NCBI RefSeq assembly: GCF_932276165.1
Contig: NC_064004.1
Span: forward strand, 2,986,001-3,050,000
Direction: 5' to 3'
DNA from: Plutella xylostella
Lineage: Eukaryota > Arthropoda > Insecta > Lepidoptera > Plutellidae
DNA length: 64,000 nt
Shown: in pieces, positions 28,015-39,517 of the stretch
How the letters are laid out: every line of letters starts with the position of its first letter
How positions within the stretch are numbered: the first letter of the stretch is position 1
Program-made: the position numbers and the translations under genes
The notes under the pieces: model-generated
The model's database searches: none
The model's input: the letters and a program-made list of their open reading frames with translations, nothing else
Told to the model about the DNA's origin: nothing

Positions 28015-29012
28015 AAGGGCACGAAAGTTAACTTAAAGCACCCTTTTATTTTCAACTTGGTTAAACAAAGATAGGACAGTGCGTTTGCTATCAATCGTTT
28101 GTTAAAGTAATGACAAGCCAGGCACATAAAATCACCCTGTATAATTAGGTCAAAGCACTTACAAGGGGAAATATTGTTCGCAGGATATTAGGTTACAGGT
28201 TGTTTTCCTCGTCCTTACCGGCTTCTTATACAGAGTGGATTTTTATCAGTGAAGGACTCAAACGTAAAACGTACGCTCCTCTAGTAATATAGCGGCTTAA
28301 CTCCAATATTGATGATTTTAGAACTTGGATTTAGAACAGCTTATAATAAACTTCGAAAAAAAACTAAGTACGTAGGTACCTACAGATCTGATACAGATAG
28401 ATAGAGTACCTATGTACCTACACATATCTTCAATTTCATATGAATTGATAATAATGAATGATGAAATTTTATAAGTACTTACTTATTTGTAATTATTTTA
28501 AGAAATAAATGTAATATATTAAGTTATTAGGTTAGGTATTGTCATGCATGTTGTGATAGCCTGTAATTGGGTTTACACTGAATCTTAGTTGTATTTTTTT
28601 TCGTAATATTTGTTTAGTGTACGCCTGTTGGCTATTGTATATTTTAAAATAAATAAAATAAAATAAATACCTCGGGTATCTAAAACTTAAAGAAAAATAA
28701 TTTTAAAGTTGTTCAGAATCCAGAATACGCCTCTAAATCTAAGCCTATTGCAACGCCCTGTATAATCTGTATATACCTATGTCATTACGTTGTATTTATT
28801 TACCTATTTCTTCCGTGTATTGTTACCGTTTTCTCGAAAGCGGCATTTTTATTAAGGTATATTGTTATTACTTTCGATAGGGGCGATGGTGTTGACATGA
28901 CATCGCCATAACAATGCACATTTGGAAGTAAACACTTTTAAATTTTAATTAACAGTGCTTTTTGTGACTGGTATAGGTACTGTTTAAAATTTGCTCCCGA
29001 GCAATGATTTCA
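28015..29012. other. Gene-free stretch
   Basis: Contains short AT-rich runs near 28650 and a degenerate CAACGCCCTGTA end near 28751. No gene seen. Confidence 0.5.
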
Positions 29013-29164
29013 AAAGGAAGGATACGCCCGTCAGAACGTTTTCTTAAAAGAAAATGGCAACCGCGCGCTGGCCCTAATTCATACAATTACGACGGATTTA
29101 TGAGATTTTAGGGCCAACAAGAGGGTCTCATTTTCTAGAGCGGTTGGGCCTGTCCTTACGCTAG
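29013..29164. mobile_element. Small inverted-repeat element
   Basis: AAGGAAGGATACGCCCG at one side pairs imperfectly with CGGTTGGGCCTGTCCTTACG at the other, around GGCCCTAA/TTAGGGCC. Confidence 0.45.
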
Positions 29165-29343
29165 TAATATAAAAGTCAATGCTCCCGAGTGTTACGCGTG
29201 TCCATACTTAGGGAAACTCTTCCTTCTAACAAGATTGATAAGAATATTTATCCTTGATTAATTATTTAAAAGAGATACGTAAGTACTCAAAATCAGAAGC
29301 CATCATTATGTTTATCCCAACGTAATCGGGTAAACCAGCCAGT

Positions 29344-29827
29344 ATACAGGATGTTGTAAGTTTTGTAGTAGGTACGCAGAAAGAGGGGGTCAATGTGCGT
29401 TTTAACATTGCATAAAGAAATATGTACCTAATCACATAAATAAAAAATAATAAGATTTAATCATAATTCCATTTTTAAACCATTTTAAATTGGTGGTCAG
29501 TTACTGGCATCGAGTGTGGTCAGTTACTAGATTTTAGTGGTCAGTTACTGGGAAAATCACTACTTTTTGTTTGCAAAAATATATAAAAAAATTAGTAACT
29601 TCTGCATGTTTGCTATTTTCTCAGGAATGTAGCTCTGTTATTCTAGTTTCTAAAACAAAAATCGGATTTAATAAGCGATAAGAATTGAGCCCGCTACAGA
29701 TAAATTACTGGAACAACTCCCTTGAGGTGGTCAGTTACTGGGTGTTTTGCCCTATTTTGTGCGAATTTTTAAAACCTGTAGAGAACTGAATCGCACTCTT
29801 CCGGTTTACACTTTTGAACACCCTGTA
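29344..29827. mobile_element. TACAGGATGTT...AACACCCTGTA element with repeated internal motif
   Basis: Ends resemble the TACAGGGTG family. Inside, GTGGTCAGTTACTGG-type motifs occur at 29493, 29515, 29539 and 29727. Confidence 0.5.
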
Positions 29828-30185
29828 TTGTTGCCCTCCGTATTTATCTCTCCACAAGCGTATCCGTACAGCTAATGAAGGCAATAAACATGACATAAAA
29901 TATAAAACTCAATTTCGAGCAAGCCGCTGCTCCGCGGAACACATTCAAAAACTTTTTTACGCTCGTTTTTCAAGCGATTTTTCCTTAGATTAACAATGTA
30001 CGAATATGATGGAGTGTCAGTGAACAGGACACGCCTCGAAGAATAACACCTCACTTTTACCACTAAGGTTTTGTTTTGAATTAGTTCGGTTAGATTTGTG
30101 AGCTTATTCATTGGTACAATGGTTGTCATTAGGTTGAACCTAAAACAATTTGGAAGAAACCAAAATGGGGACAGTTTCGTTTTCG

Positions 30186-30360
30186 TCTTCTTGAATCTTG
30201 CTCATCATTAGCCTATAGCAGTCCACTGCTGGACGTAGGCCTCTCCCAAAGCACGCCACTGAATGCGATATTTAGCTTTCCGCATCCAATCATATCCAGC
30301 CACCTTTCGTAAGTCATCACCCCATCTAGGCGGAGGGCGTCCCACACTACGTTTGCCTAA
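30186..30360 (-). mobile_element. LINE 3'-end fragment
   Basis: Near-copy of 3411-3580 (CTATAGCAGTCCACTGCTGG, AGGCCTCTCCCAAAGCACGC). Confidence 0.6.
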
Positions 30361-30571
30361 TTGCAGCCGCCACTCCAGAACACATTTACCCCATCATCTT
30401 GCTCGTATATTGTTAATCTGAGGGTTTTTCCCGCAAAATGTACAACTTTCATTAAAAGTTTGAGGTGTGCCGGTGTGGGATGTGAATTGGGTATCTGATT
30501 TAACTTCGGACTATCACGCGTCCGCTGGAGATGGGCCTTCCCTAAGGAACGCCACAATTCAATGCAAATGC

Positions 30572-30914
30572 CTATTCTATTCTATTCTATTCTCTGTGGG
30601 GGTGTAAGTACCTGCACCTGGCTCTCTCGAATGGAACCTTTGTGCATATCCCCAAGGTCTAAACTGCCTTCCTAAGCTTGGACCATTTCCCACCACGCTG
30701 GTCCAATGCGGGTTGGTGGGTTCACATATCTAGATTGATGTGCTAAATCTAGATATGCAGGTTTCCTCACGATGTTTTCCTTCACCGTAAGAGCGATGGT
30801 ATACATTGTACTTAAATTCAGAAAAGAACTCATTGGTACATGTCAGCGCCGGGATTCGAACCCGCATCTCTTGATTGAGAAGCGGGCGCTCACCCGACTG
30901 AGCTACCACCGCTC
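30572..30914 (-). mobile_element. SINE, type C
   Basis: The minus strand has a tRNA-like head GAGCGGTGGTAGCTCAGTC and B box GGGTTCGAATCCC. It ends in an (AGAAT)n tail, read here as TATTCTATTCTATTC. Confidence 0.8.
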
Positions 30915-30918
30915 TATT

Positions 30919-31080
30919 GACGACCGAATGGTGTAGTGGTTTGTGACCCTGACTGCTATGCTGAGGGTCCCGAGTTCGATTCTCGGCCGGGGCAGATATT
31001 TGTTGGGTTGTGTCGAGTCTTGTGTGTTAGGTCTTAGTGTTGGGTCTTGTAAATAATAATGTATGTCCCCACAGATTAGG
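30919..31080 (+). mobile_element. SINE, type A/B head, at the LINE insertion border
   Basis: tRNA-like head GACGACCGAATGGTGTAGTGG with B box GAGTTCGATTCTC. The shortened tail ends TATGTCCCCAC. The RTE LINE inserted just after it. Confidence 0.65.
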
Positions 31081-31090
31081 TATTACTATT
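31081..31090. repeat. LINE target-site duplication, left copy
   Basis: TATTACTATT, preceded by G in both copies; the mate is at 34226-34235. Confidence 0.8.
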
Positions 31091-34000
31091 TTTTTTTTTT
31101 TTTTTAGTAGTCTATGTGTTTTCCCACTGCTGGGCAAAGACCTCCCCTTTAATTTTCCACTTCTCCCGATCCAATGCGGCTACCTCCCAATCCGGCAAAT
31201 ATTTGACGAGGTCGTCCCGCCACCTCCTTCTCGGCCTGCCTCTCCGCCGGCGCCCGTCGCCCGGCACCCACTCGGTCGCTATCTTGGCCCACCGGTCCGG
31301 GTGCATTCGGCAGACGTGGCCGGCCCAGTTCCATTTGAGCTTCGCGGTCTCGACACCAACATCGATTATGCGGGTTTGGGAGCGTAGTGCGGTGTTCCTG
31401 ACACGGTCTGTCAATTTTACACCTAGAATACTACGCTCCATCGCTCTTTGGCAGACCTTCAGTCTGGTCTTTTGATGTTCGGTCAGTGACCATGTCTGTG
31501 CGCCGTAGGTTAGGACGGGCAAGATACACATGTCAACGAGTTTGCGCTTGAGTGACAGTGGAAGGTTGCCCTTCATCAGCTGCTTCATAGACCAGTAGCT
31601 CTTCCAGGCGTTATCGATGCGTCTATCGATCTCCTTATCTTGCCTGTTTTCGAATGAGACTAGCTGGCCTAAGTAAATGTACTCGTTGACATATTGTATA
31701 TCCTGACCGTCTACCGTGACCCTATGTTTCACGCTGTTAGACATGATCTTCGTTTTGGACCGATTCATCGACAATCCGACTTGAAGGCTTGCCGTGCTGA
31801 GATCTTGCAGCATGCGTTCGAGTGTTGATGCCGACGGGGAAAACAGCACGATATCATCGGCGAAGCGAAGATTGGTTAATCTTCTGCCACCGATGTCGAT
31901 ACCTTTGTTTTCCCATGAAACCGCGAGCTTTCTGAATACCTCTTCGAGCGTGCAGGTAAATAGCTTTGGAGATAGCGGATCTCCCTGTTTCACGCCTTTT
32001 TCTATGTCAAAAAGTGGTCCAGGTGACTGTAATTTTATTTTTGCCGTGCTATTTTGATAAATGATTTTGATGAGGTCTATATATGTGTTGGGAATTTTTT
32101 GATTTTCTAGAGCTTCGAAAATTGAAGAATGAGATAGACTGTCGAAAGCTTTACTGTAATCTACAAAGGCTAAATATAAAGGTGTGTGGTATTCGGAACA
32201 CTTTTCAACTATCTGGTTAAGGGTGTGGAGATGATCTGTGGTGGAAAAGTTGGGTCGGAATCCAGCTTGTTCAGGCGGTTGATTTGCGTCCAGTATGTGG
32301 GAAATGCGACTTTCTATTATTTTTATAAAAATTTTGTAAATGTGGGATATCAGGCTGATAGGTCTGTAGTTACCAATATCGGATTTATCTCCCTTCTTGT
32401 GAAGTAGTACTATATTAGAGTGGCATAGCTTTTTCGGAACTTTTCCAGTCGTCAATATAATATTGCACAGATTTGCTATATGGGGTATTAAGACCGACTT
32501 CCCCACTCTTAACAGATCTGAGGTGATTCCGTCATCTCCTGGGCTTTTGTCACATTTGAGGCTCATAATGGCGCGATGAACCTCAAAACCTGTTATAAAT
32601 GGGATAGAGTCGGGGCGGCAGTATGTTTTACCTGAATCTAAATTTGTATTATTATTTTTGGCGGGATCTGAGTAAAGGGCTTTATAAAATGAAGTACAAA
32701 TTTTAATGACTTTATCCCTTCCTCCTTGTTCATTGCCATTTTCATCTGTCAATTTTGTTATCCACGATTTGCCTTTGCTTATGCCATTTTTTGCTGCTCT
32801 AAGTGATTTATTGTTCTCTAATGCTAGTTTGATAACCTCCGTGTTAAATGCTCTAATGTCCCTCCTTATAGCACGCTTCACCTGTCTATCTAGGTTATTG
32901 TATTCACGTGAGCATTTTGGGTGGGATTCTCTTTCTTCTAATAATAACAATGTATCAGGGGATAATTTGTTACTGTGTCGTCGGTGTGATTTTTGTTGAA
33001 TTTTATTTTTAGCAGTGTTGATGGCTGTTTGAATGTTATCGTATTCCTGTTCTACATTATCAGTGTCGTTACTCAATTCTTTAAAACTGTTACTCAACTC
33101 TAAGTTAAAAATTTCAGCATTCATAATCAAATCGTCTTTACTTATTGTGTTTTGTTTGGCATATAGCTTTTTACGAGTGGCTTTAACGTTCAATGAAATT
33201 TTGGCGCGGACTGGTCTGTGGTCGGAACTATATTTAAATTGATTTAAAACAGTTATGTCTTTGACTACACTTTTGTCTGATGACAGTACGAAATCTATTT
33301 CATTTTTGGTGAGGCCGTCTGGTGAGATCCAGGTCCAGCGACGTTGTGGTTTTTTGTAGTAAAAACTATTGCTCACATTCAAGCTTTGCCCAAAAGCGAA
33401 TTGCAACAGACGCGTCCCGCGATCATTTCGGTTTCCTAGACCATAAGGACCAAGTATTTGGTCATTGTCCATTGGCTGTCTGCTGCCAATTTTTGCATTA
33501 AAATCACCAATGACCAACGTCCATGTACCTCTATGTTCGTCATAAGCTTTGTCTAAGCTATCATAGAACATTTCAGTATCTTCGTCAGTGTGCGATGATG
33601 TTGGGGCATAAACCTGAATGATAGTAAGTATGTGCTTGCTTGTTATTTGTAATTTTAAAATCGCAAGTCTCTCTGAACAGCCTATAAACTCTATGATATT
33701 ATGCTTCCATTTCTTTGCGACCAGAAAACCCACGCCGTAAAGTCCTGCAGTAGTACCGTAATGATAGAGGATACTGTCATCTCGTTCCAACGTTTCCTCT
33801 CCCATTCTTCTTACTTCTGACAGACCTATGACATCCCAATTGATGTCCCTGACAGCGTTATCAAGTTCTGTTAGCCGTTCGTCCTTCATGAGTGTACGAA
33901 CGTTGTACGTTAAAATGTTTAATTTGGTATTCGATTTAATGTAAGCCGAGGTCGTTTGACGGAGGATCGTATTCGCCCGGGGATTCTTCGCACCCCCCGC

Positions 34001-34225
34001 TCCAGAGGTGGCACGGCCTCCAGAGCCGCCGGGCACTAGGGACCGTGGTTCGGGTTGTGAATTCATGTTTTAAAGGGGGTTTGGACCTTACACCCACCGC
34101 GCTGGTCCAGTGCGTGTTGATGGGGATTGCGTCAGAGCCTCGTCGGTTGAACAGCAGGGTGCACCACGTGCAGGTGAGGATGACTTGGGTTTCTAAAGAT
34201 GTTGATGAAACCCCTTACACCCTTG
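31091..34225 (-). mobile_element. Full-length RTE-type LINE
   Basis: About 3.1 kb. It has a T-tract at the plus-strand left end (the poly(A) tail), one intact ORF and about 160 bases of 5' UTR. An 11-bp duplication, GTATTACTATT, lies on each side. Short or simple 3' ends and a single endonuclease-RT ORF are typical of RTE elements. Confidence 0.85.
31112..34066 (-). CDS. RTE-type LINE ORF: endonuclease and reverse transcriptase
   Basis: 984 aa with no internal stop. The N-terminal 45 residues are Gly/Ser/Pro-rich. The apurinic-like endonuclease domain (about 50-290) has ILTYNVRTL, GLSEVRR, VIGDFNAKIG and SSDHRPVRAK. The reverse transcriptase (about 480-740) has YRPISLISH, VDYSKAFDSLS, GVKQGDPLSPKLF and the catalytic FADDIVLFS. 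The C-terminus has a conserved segment (ILGVKLTDRVRN, then WAGHVCRMH, then an Arg-rich GRRRRGRPRRRWRDD). The protein would nick target DNA and copy its own RNA there. Intact catalytic motifs, the poly(A) tail and a clean target duplication make this copy potentially active. RTE or a neighbouring clade is inferred from domain order. Confidence 0.93.
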   Translation of the reverse strand: MNSQPEPRSLVPGGSGGRATSGAGGAKNPRANTILRQTTSAYIKSNTKLNILTYNVRTLMKDERLTELDNAVRDINWDVIGLSEVRRMGEETLERDDSILYHYGTTAGLYGVGFLVAKKWKHNIIEFIGCSERLAILKLQITSKHILTIIQVYAPTSSHTDEDTEMFYDSLDKAYDEHRGTWTLVIGDFNAKIGSRQPMDNDQILGPYGLGNRNDRGTRLLQFAFGQSLNVSNSFYYKKPQRRWTWISPDGLTKNEIDFVLSSDKSVVKDITVLNQFKYSSDHRPVRAKISLNVKATRKKLYAKQNTISKDDLIMNAEIFNLELSNSFKELSNDTDNVEQEYDNIQTAINTAKNKIQQKSHRRHSNKLSPDTLLLLEERESHPKCSREYNNLDRQVKRAIRRDIRAFNTEVIKLALENNKSLRAAKNGISKGKSWITKLTDENGNEQGGRDKVIKICTSFYKALYSDPAKNNNTNLDSGKTYCRPDSIPFITGFEVHRAIMSLKCDKSPGDDGITSDLLRVGKSVLIPHIANLCNIILTTGKVPKKLCHSNIVLLHKKGDKSDIGNYRPISLISHIYKIFIKIIESRISHILDANQPPEQAGFRPNFSTTDHLHTLNQIVEKCSEYHTPLYLAFVDYSKAFDSLSHSSIFEALENQKIPNTYIDLIKIIYQNSTAKIKLQSPGPLFDIEKGVKQGDPLSPKLFTCTLEEVFRKLAVSWENKGIDIGGRRLTNLRFADDIVLFSPSASTLERMLQDLSTASLQVGLSMNRSKTKIMSNSVKHRVTVDGQDIQYVNEYIYLGQLVSFENRQDKEIDRRIDNAWKSYWSMKQLMKGNLPLSLKRKLVDMCILPVLTYGAQTWSLTEHQKTRLKVCQRAMERSILGVKLTDRVRNTALRSQTRIIDVGVETAKLKWNWAGHVCRMHPDRWAKIATEWVPGDGRRRRGRPRRRWRDDLVKYLPDWEVAALDREKWKIKGEVFAQQWENT

Positions 34226-34235
34226 TATTACTATT
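34226..34235. repeat. LINE target-site duplication, right copy
   Basis: TATTACTATT preceded by G, matching 31081-31090. Confidence 0.8.
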
Positions 34236-35070
34236 ATTAAATTTTAATGGTTGACGTTTGTAAAAAGTGAACACACCTGTGTCAAATCGCTAACACGCCT
34301 GCTTTCAGCATCGACGGTTAAATTAATAAGGATTCTTGTATTTTTTTACACAAATTGCTAACAATTTTCGCCTATTACTTACATTTTTATCCGTGATTTT
34401 GTTTGCAATTCGAAACTTGACTGTATAGGTATGTTTACCTTGTTTTTTGTATATTTTGTTTTGATCACAAGCCTGGCTTTGATTTGATTACAAGTCAGGG
34501 ATGGATTAAAGCGTGGATTCGCGTTTCAGGCCGGCGTTTTTTTATCTGTGTGAAAAAATGAGGCTGTTGTAAGTTTGACGTTGTGTGGATTACAAATTTG
34601 AGTACAATATTAAATTTACCAATTTAGTTTTTTATATTCTGATGTGCTGTTAAATGTAGGTACTTGCTTAAGTATTGCAGACGGAGTCATCAAAGTAGCC
34701 TTTTTCATATTTTTTTCCGTGAGATGTGACCACATATTAATTATATTTTAAATTTAGTAGTATTTGTTGCAATATCAATGGAACTTTATCATTGCTCGCG
34801 TGTGTAGGTACTATCCTGAGAAATGAAATGAAATCGTTTATTTTTTTGACGTAGAATCTTAGAATTACTTGTCAAACGTCATAATCTACCACCATTTCAC
34901 AAAGGCACCCGTCATTAAGGAGGAAAGAAATGGCGAAAGAAACTCCTCGAGCAACTCCTCCTGAAATGGTATTGTCATCAGACAAAGCTAAAACAGAAAA
35001 TTTAGGGTAGCACCTTCCAAAATCCTGTCAGAATAAAAGCCTATAATAATAATAAATTCATTTAATTCGA
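34236..35070. other. Gene-free stretch with repeat fragments
   Basis: 34670-34806 carries the right end of an ACACTCACGAGCAAT-type MITE (CATTGCTCGCGTGTGTA). 34818-34960 repeats 18716-18880. Confidence 0.5.
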
Positions 35071-35311
35071 AGATGGCCGAATGGCGTAGTGGTTAGTGAC
35101 CCTGACTACTGAGCCGAAGGTCCCGGGTTCGATTCCCGGCTGGGGCAGATATTTGTATAAACACAGATATTTGTTCTCGGGTCTTGGATGTGCCCGTAAA
35201 ATGGCAATAGGCTCGCCCCCTATTACATTGGGACTAAACATAACACTGGCGAAAAGTGGGTGCAGCAATGCACCTCTGCCTACCCCGCAAGGGAGTACAG
35301 TAGTACAAGGC

Positions 35312-35353
<42 letters not shown>
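35071..35353 (+). mobile_element. SINE, type A
   Basis: tRNA-like head with GGTTCGATTCC, the standard body, and a (TG)n tail of about 20 units. Confidence 0.8.
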
Positions 35354-35358
<5 letters not shown>

Positions 35359-35840
35359 CGAAATTTCTTCATTTAAAACCTGTCTGTCTAAGCTCAAAAA
35401 CACAGGTTAGAGTAAATTAAACCATTTCATATGCCGTTTTACATTGCATTTAGGGATGTCACAACTGGGACACATTTTAGTCATAATTGGTGACATACCT
35501 AATGGCAAAACGTTGTTTAACCTAGACGAAAGCAACCCTCAGTTCGTGACCTCATTCTCTGTATACTGAAGGCTTTACTTTTCAGGTTGTACTGCCCTTA
35601 TTCCCTACGTCATAAGGTTTAGACTGCTACTACCTTTTTGACCTGAGTGGTACCAAAAGAGGGGTAATATCCAACTAATATTATGAATAACAAAACCTGT
35701 TGCATAAGTAAATGGGTAGGCTTATATCTGTATTGGAAAAGTAATATGTTCTGGAGAGGTAGGTTAATGAAGTTATAAGCCCACCGTCATTATAAGGTAT
35801 GATCGCTAAGTTTATTGAGACTCCTTAGATCCTAATCCTA

Positions 35841-36043
35841 TCCTAACTAATATTATAAATGCGAAAGTAACTGTGTCTGTCTGTCTGTCTGTTACTCTTT
35901 CACGCCAAAACTACTGAACGGATTTGAATGAAATTTGGTATACATACGGTCTAGACCCTGGGATAGAACATAGGCTACTTTTTATCCCGGAATTCCCACG
36001 GGAAAACCTTTTAAGGCGAAGCGAAGCGCGCGGGAACAGCTAG
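35841..36043 (+). mobile_element. Short Helitron-like repeat, copy 5, forward
   Basis: TCCTAACTAATATTATAAATG at the 5' end, GCGCGGGAACAGCTAG at the 3' end, (GTCT)n after the 5' end. Confidence 0.7.
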
Positions 36044-36420
36044 TTAACAATATACGAAAAAGATGAAGGATATCGCACTACCTATCACTTTCTCCACAAC
36101 ACCCAAAGTTCGCTGGAAGAGAATGCTGTTAGCATTAAGTTCGCCTATGTTCATATATTTAGTATTGCACAATAAAGTATTTAATAATAATAAGGACAGT
36201 GAAAAAGAAATGTCTCGACAATTTATTTACTCCCTACTTCTACCACTGAGCTCTTATTTTGAATTATTAGTTAGAACAGAATAGAATACTACTTTATTGA
36301 CTTAAAAACAATTTACACAAATAACAATTTACAATATAACGCAATAGGCGGCCTTATCGCTAAAAGCGACTTAAAGAATAAATAAGGAAGGTGTACAAAG
36401 TGTAGTAATCAAAGTTATAT
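36044..36420. other. Fragment of LINE 3' ends
   Basis: CACTTTCTCCACAACACCCAA to TGCACAATAAAGTATTTAAT recurs at about 55515-55612. 36290-36390 resembles 45011-45110. Both look like LINE tails; the 73-aa frame here is not a gene. Confidence 0.45.
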
Positions 36421-36714
36421 AGATTTATATAATATAGGTAGGTACTATTGCAAGATGGAGGAAAGATAATGTTCTTTTACCTGTTTTTTTTAGTTCTATT
36501 AGAATATGTTGTGTCACATACAAAAACAAAGCCGTTTTTTTTACTGCCAAATTGTTTTAAATCAATCCTAACCCATGAATAAAGTCACAAATCTTCTATG
36601 CGAACTAATTCAAAATGGGTAAAGTGGGGTGTTATTTTTAGAGACATTTCTTATGCTGACACTCCGTCTAGTAGCATTAAAGTATCGTTGATGTTCCACA
36701 TGATTATTATTATA

Positions 36715-36925
36715 CTAGCTGTTCCCGCGCGCTTCGCTTCGCCTTGAAAAGTTTTCCCGTGGGAATTCCGGGATAAAAAGTAGCCTATGTTCTTTCCCAG
36801 GGTCTAGACCGTATGTATACCAAATTTCATTCTAATCCGTTCAGTAGTATTGGCGTGAAAGAGTAACAGACAGACAGACAGACAGACAGACACAGTTACT
36901 TACACATTTATAATATTAGTTAGGA
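36715..36925 (-). mobile_element. Short Helitron-like repeat, copy 6
   Basis: CTAGCTGTTCCCGCGCGC to TATTAGTTAGGA, with (CAGA)n. Confidence 0.65.
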
Positions 36926-37423
36926 ATAGTTAGGAATAGGATTAGGATAGTTAGGATAAATTAATGTTATTATTAAAACGCACATGATACTTAAACCTAA
37001 TTTCAACTTAATAACTCAATTAAAGTTGTAATTAAGTAAGTATTGATTGAGTGGACCAGCGGCTGGAGGTCTCCTAGACTGAAGATAACTTAGTTCCTAT
37101 TTAGGTCACGGCCGGAGTCTTAGCCTAGGGCTTAAGACGTGGCCTTAACACTTACGTGCCCTCATGTGGGCTGGAGTTTGAAAAGAAACACGATATAATT
37201 ATGTTTAAGCATACAGTTTAGGCAACGAAATGTAACATAACCTAACCGACTTTATTAAACCTCCGATTTTCAACACTCAAAGTAGCATAACTTTTCACTG
37301 ATGAACCGATTTTCATGAAAATGTGCTAAGTACACTCGGGGTAAATTTAAAAGCCTAAAATTTATAACAGAAGAAAATGGACGAAGAAAAACTTTCTTGG
37401 CCATGTAGTTTTTAACTAACCTA
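36926..37423. other. Gene-free stretch
   Basis: I see nothing recognisable beyond a short TTAGGATAG-type repeat near 36930-36955. Confidence 0.5.
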
Positions 37424-37649
37424 TACAGGGTGTTGCAAAAATGGTACACTAAGCCGAAACCTACATGAGCAGCATGTTATACCTATCTAAGCCCGAAAAT
37501 AAAAGTTGGTCACTTGACTTTTTACTATGGAGAATAAATATTTTTTTCCGCGAATTTTGAAATTCTGATTTCATTTTCGGGCTTAGATAATTATAACATG
37601 CTGCACATGTAGGTTTCGGCTTAGTATACCATTTTTGCAACATCTTGTA
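37424..37649. mobile_element. TACAGGGTG fold-back MITE
   Basis: TACAGGGTGTTGCAAAAATGG to CCATTTTTGCAACATCTTGTA; sister of 26501-26769 with a smaller loop. Confidence 0.75.
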
Positions 37650-37739
37650 GGTAGATGGTAAACCATAATAATATCTCCATACCACTGGGGTAGTGGTGTT
37701 TGGGGGTTAAAATAACAATATTTTACCTTTAGTATTATA

Positions 37740-38030
37740 TGGGTATATATATATTGTATTTATTTTGTTGCTTTATTTGTTTATTTAGTATATGTAGTGT
37801 TTAAGTAGTGTATTATTCTCTTGCACCACAACTACCTCTAATCCTATTTTTAATTTATATAACTCTCTTCCATCCAAAGGTTGTCTGGTAGAGATAGCTA
37901 GATTGCTATAAGCAATAAGGCCGCCTTTTTGTACTGTTGTTATTTTTAAGTTTTATTTTGTATTGATTCTGTTTTTTTGGTGCAAATAAAGAGGATTGTA
38001 TTGTATTGTATTATGATTATTATTTTGTGA
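37740..38030 (+). mobile_element. LINE 3' tail fragment
   Basis: GGTTGTCTGGTAGAGATAGC and AATAAGGCCGCCTTTTTGTAC, then AATAAAG and a (TGTAT)n tail. Related pieces lie at 45055-45110 and 59575-59640. Confidence 0.5.
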
Positions 38031-38217
38031 AAGCCCTCAGTTAATTAATAATGAATGTTTCTAAGAAATCGGATAACAGATACTTGTTAAATTGGCCTTA
38101 ATTGGATATGCGCACGAATCTTTTTTATTTGGGAGATGATTTTGGTTTTCCATTTTGGAAGTTGGTTTTTCTTGTTACCACAAAATAATGGTAAAAGGAA
38201 TAAAAAAAAAAAAAAAA

Positions 38218-38469
38218 CACGCACTCACGCCTTGTACTAATGTACTCCCTTGCGGGGTAGGCAGAGGTGCATTGCTGCACCCACTTTTCGCCAGAGTGTT
38301 ATGTTAGTCCCAATGTAATAGGGGGCGGGCCTATTGCCATTTTACGGGCACATCCAAGACCCGAGAACAAATATCTGTGTTCAAACAAATATCTGCCCAG
38401 CCGGGAATCGAACCCGGGACCATCGGCTCAGTAGTCAGGGTCACTAACCATTACGCCGTTCGGTCGTCG
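38218..38469 (-). mobile_element. SINE, type A
   Basis: Reverse orientation: CACGCACTCACGCCTTG at the left, tRNA-like head at the right (GGGAATCGAACCCGGG). Confidence 0.8.
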
Positions 38470-38640
38470 ATGGTAACATGAATACCTGATTATCATACGG
38501 GATTTTATGTAACCAGTGAAGAAAGCCATACGATAAATAAATAAATAATACGGAATAGATTACAATTCTATGGAAGACTCACTAAAATTATTATAACTGA
38601 CCATGGAATAAAAATGGGTTCTGCTTATCATAATAATATG

Positions 38641-38855
38641 TACGGTGGCCTGCGCCTAAAAGTATACAGGCGGAGTTTTTAAAATAGTGATCTCAAGCTC
38701 ACATGCTGCTCAAGCACATCCACATAAACATCACTTCTACACACATCACACACAACACGTCCCCGGATTTATAACAGATGTAGCTGGTCCCTTCATCATC
38801 AGGGATCGCTATTTTAAAAACTTCGCCTGTATACTTTTAGGCGCAGGCCACCGTA
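38641..38855. mobile_element. MITE with TACGGTGGCCTGCGCC ends
   Basis: TACGGTGGCCTGCGCCTAAA and its complement TTTAGGCGCAGGCCACCGTA frame a 215-bp element with paired arms of over 50 bp. Confidence 0.75.
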
Positions 38856-39010
38856 CCTTTATCCTTTTCAGAACTTCTACAGGGTGTTTGTATACAAAAT
38901 GATACGGATCATTAAGCTAGTTCCTTTTACTGGATAACATGACCAAACATCGTTTACTTACTCTCTCTGTGTGTGTATCTGTCTGTGGTAGCGTAGCTTC
39001 GCTTTCTTCA

Positions 39011-39159
39011 GTGCCAGTTTCTCCATAGTCGGTTATCTAACCGACAAGGATTGATTTATAAATTAAACGTCATCTCCATATAAAATTCATGATAGATGTG
39101 TCAAAAGTCAACCACAGGTCCACTGGTTATGCTCTAACCGAATTTGGAGAAATTGGCAC
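39011..39159. mobile_element. GTGCCAATTTCTCCATAGTCGG MITE, copy 1
   Basis: Inverted ends around CGGTTATCTAACCGA and GCTCTAACCGA. Confidence 0.7.
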
Positions 39160-39517
39160 TTAAGGTCATAGCTAATGTTAACCCGCGTGATCTTAGCCTT
39201 GTTTAATGAAAATTGGTTTAACCGTTCAAACATTATGAGACTTTTGGTGTTGAAAGTCGGGGGTTTTTAACGTTGGTTAAGTTATTCCATCCAGTGTATA
39301 TTATAATTATGTATAGTCTATGTAGTCTGCTAGCCAAGCAATCAGTATAGCATTACTGAGTGTTTTTTTTAATAAAAAACATATTTAAGTAAATAATAAA
39401 ATAGGTTCCGTGCTTCGAAGTCGTTTTCAGAGAAAACAAGAAAATGTGATCCCGTCTATACGCCTTCCTGACATGCACACTTGAGAATATTCAAGGTACA
39501 GCATGCCATGGAGATAC

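Noticed and set aside
29493..29741. CRISPR-like spaced repeats
   Set aside because: Only four copies with irregular spacing in a eukaryotic genome; not a CRISPR array.
35310..35353. (TG)n run as a possible regulatory or Z-DNA element
   Set aside because: It is the 3' tail of a SINE.
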